A program made the translations under genes and the position numbers. Under the pieces are notes generated by a model. That model did no database searches. It saw only the letters and a list, made by a program, of their open reading frames with translations, and was not told where the DNA came from. Below are positions 6,834 through 7,928 of a stretch of 7,928 bases of DNA, piece after piece; the stretch's first letter is position 1; every line of letters begins with the position of its first letter. The DNA comes from an uncultured Bacillota bacterium (lineage in GTDB: Bacteria; Bacillota; Clostridia; Peptostreptococcales; Anaerovoracaceae), in assembly GCA_902465215.1 (NCBI GenBank), contig CABQMM010000051.1, positions 1 through 7,928 on the forward strand, given 5' to 3'.

Positions 6834-6840
6834 ATGCCCT
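6818..6840 (-). terminator. Hairpin, probable nadE terminator and possible operator
   Basis: AGGGCATTT and AAATGCCCT form a perfect 9-base stem with a 5-base loop. On the minus strand it is followed by a short T stretch (CCTTTATAG), so it could end nadE transcription 62 bases after its stop. The T-run is short, so termination may be weak. Because it overlaps the putative promoter of the next operon, it could also be a binding site. Confidence 0.55.
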
Positions 6841-6850
6841 CACGAGTTTC

Positions 6851-6872
6851 TTACGAAAATATTACAAAATTA
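6851..6872 (+). repeat. Tandem 11-base repeat upstream of the response regulator
   Basis: TTACGAAAATA is directly followed by TTACAAAATTA, matching at 9 of 11 positions. A further TTACAA occurs at 6828-6833. Direct repeats at one helical turn are the usual binding pattern of OmpR/PhoB-type regulators, so this may be an autoregulatory site. The region is AT-rich and chance is a real alternative. Confidence 0.3.
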
Positions 6873-6901
6873 TTGCTCTTTGACCGCGCCCCGCAAAACA
6901 C

Positions 6902-7654
6902 TTAGTTTTTCTCCGGTTCGTATTCAAAGCAGTCCATGAACCTGATTTTAAACGCGTTCAGTTCGTGCAGGCGGTCGATTCTTGCTTTCGTCTGCTCATC
7001 GTCGATTTCGCCCGTGCGGATATAATGGTCGAGCACTGCATAAGTGAATCCGAGGTTTTCTTCGTCGGTCTTCGGCTGCAGGCCGTCAATCGGAGTCTTG
7101 TCCACAAACATCGAAGGAAGCCCAAGCTCTCTTCCGATTGCTTTTACTTCCTGCACCGTCAGCTTGCTGAGCGGACTGAAGTCTCCGGCACCGTCGCCAT
7201 ATCTTGTCGCATAACCGACCCAATCCTCCGAAAGGTTGCAAGTGTTTGCCACGCGTCCGTTAAACGACTGCGAAACCGCATAGGTTGCCGCCATTCTGAG
7301 GCGCGGCGGCAGGTTGGTAATCGTCTGCGTCTGAATCGCATCTTCTCCCGCTGCTTTCTTGATTTCTGAAATCAGGCCGTTGAAACAGTCCTCAATATTG
7401 ATTACATAGTGTTTAATTCCTAAATGCTCCACGAGAGCCAGCGACACATCAATGTCAAACTGCTCGCCCTTCGGAAGCAATACACCGATAACTCTGTCCT
7501 TGCCAAGTGCTTCTGCGCAAAGTGCCGCCACAACTGAACTGTCCTTGCCACCCGAGATTGCCACAATCGCATTGCAGCCCTTTCCGTTTATTTCAAACCA
7601 GTCTCTAATCCATTTTATAATATCGCCTTTTACTTTTTTTGCATCGAAAGCCAT
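6902..7654 (-). CDS. nadE: NH3-dependent NAD+ synthetase
   Basis: NadE catalyses the last step of NAD+ synthesis: deamido-NAD+ is adenylated by ATP and aminated with ammonia, giving NAD+, AMP and pyrophosphate in the cytosol. The 250-residue product is a full-length ammonia-dependent form with no glutaminase (nitrilase) domain. The ATP-pyrophosphatase P-loop is SGGKDS (34-39). Other family stretches are NTCNLSEDWVGYATRYGDGAGDFSPL (split: NTCNLSED 137-144, YGDGAGDFSPL 152-162), the regulatory-like LTVQEVKAIGRELGLP (165-180) and QPKTDEENLGFTY (193-205), where TDEExLG contributes to deamido-NAD binding. GGAGG lies six bases before the ATG at 7654. The gene starts only 22 bases after the stop of the AT-rich gene to its right, so it may share that transcript. 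No promoter was recognised in the gap. It ends before the hairpin at 6818-6840. Confidence 0.95.
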   Translation of the reverse strand: MAFDAKKVKGDIIKWIRDWFEINGKGCNAIVAISGGKDSSVVAALCAEALGKDRVIGVLLPKGEQFDIDVSLALVEHLGIKHYVINIEDCFNGLISEIKKAAGEDAIQTQTITNLPPRLRMAATYAVSQSFNGRVANTCNLSEDWVGYATRYGDGAGDFSPLSKLTVQEVKAIGRELGLPSMFVDKTPIDGLQPKTDEENLGFTYAVLDHYIRTGEIDDEQTKARIDRLHELNAFKIRFMDCFEYEPEKN

Positions 7655-7676
7655 GTGATTCCTCCATTATGTATTT

Positions 7677-7928
7677 CTATTTTTTTATTCGTGCCGAACC
7701 ATTTCCAAACTGTTTAAAGCTATTTTTCGGAATCTTTGTCCAAAGCTTATCTTTGTTGAATCGGCATTGTTCGAGTCGTCTTGCTAAATTACTGCATCTT
7801 ATCAAGTCTCTTTTAAAATCTTTTTTTGTTTTACTATGCGTTATCTCTTGCGCTTTGCTAATCTCACACGCGTGTGTTAACACATCCTCAAAATTCTCCA
7901 CTTGTGGAATACAAATAACCTCCTTTAT
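7677..7928 (-). CDS. 3' end of an AT-rich gene of unknown function
   Basis: This minus-strand frame is open from the right edge to a TAG at 7677, giving 83 visible residues. It begins IKEVICIPQVENFEDVL and ends FKQFGNGSARIKK. A GTG at 7901 is a possible internal start, but the frame is uninterrupted upstream and nothing forces that start, so I read it as the tail of a longer protein. The visible part is basic and polar (many Lys and Arg, for example KTKKDFKRDL and RRLEQCRFNKDKLW), with no membrane segment and no motif I can name. GC is 85 of 240 bases (about 35%) over 7681-7920, against about 50% in neighbouring genes, which hints at acquired DNA. It lies 22 bases upstream of nadE on the same strand. 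I do not recognise the family. Confidence 0.6.
   Translation of the reverse strand: MKEVICIPQVENFEDVLTHACEISKAQEITHSKTKKDFKRDLIRCSNLARRLEQCRFNKDKLWTKIPKNSFKQFGNGSARIKK

Noticed and set aside
7890..7928. AAAGGAGG at 7919-7926 as a ribosome binding site with a new start nearby
   Set aside because: The bases are in frame as AAG GAG GTT (Lys-Glu-Val) of the open frame. No ATG or GTG sits at proper spacing, and the TTG just downstream leads to a stop within a few codons.

Overview
The window looks like chromosomal DNA of a low-to-mid GC Firmicute, most likely a member of the Clostridia. This rests on strong GGAGG ribosome binding sites, a YhaM-type exoribonuclease, RecD2 in place of RecBCD-type RecD, and the style of the two-component pair. 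GC is roughly 50% over most of the window. A finer placement, for example an Anaerovoracaceae-like family, would be a guess. No RNA gene, transposon or CRISPR array was seen, and no non-coding stretch exceeds about 135 bases.

Every supported gene lies on the minus strand, so transcription runs from right to left. At the right edge (7677-7928) is the 3' end of an AT-rich gene of unknown function. Next come nadE (ammonia-dependent NAD+ synthetase), a hairpin terminator that overlaps a possible promoter, an OmpR-type response regulator and a multi-membrane-segment histidine kinase. A single-gene PaaI-type hotdog thioesterase follows, with a clear promoter and an operator-like dyad. The last unit is a tight operon of three genes: yhaM-like 3'-5' exoribonuclease, a CCA-adding-enzyme homologue, and recD2 helicase, which runs off the left edge.

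The three-gene operon is the most interesting part. The CCA-enzyme homologue keeps the length and overall fold signature of the family but has lost one of the two catalytic aspartates (Asn40 where Asp is expected), the second glycine of the GG motif (Glu27) and the following arginine (Ile30). It may be a pseudoenzyme that is still translated from a good ribosome binding site. It sits between an RNA 3'-end exonuclease and a helicase. The RecD2 encoded here begins directly at the second helix-hairpin-helix region, so it appears to lack the N-terminal OB-like domain and first HhH of most RecD2 proteins.

The thioesterase and the exoribonuclease operon are driven by two nearly identical promoters 558 bp apart. 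They share the 14-mer TTTGGTATATAATG and an ATTGCG block at the same distance. Only the thioesterase copy carries the start-site dyad (TGTAAAAT, 9-base spacer, ATTTTACA). I found no sign of a complete novel defence or mobile system. The AT-rich right-edge gene is the only candidate for foreign DNA.
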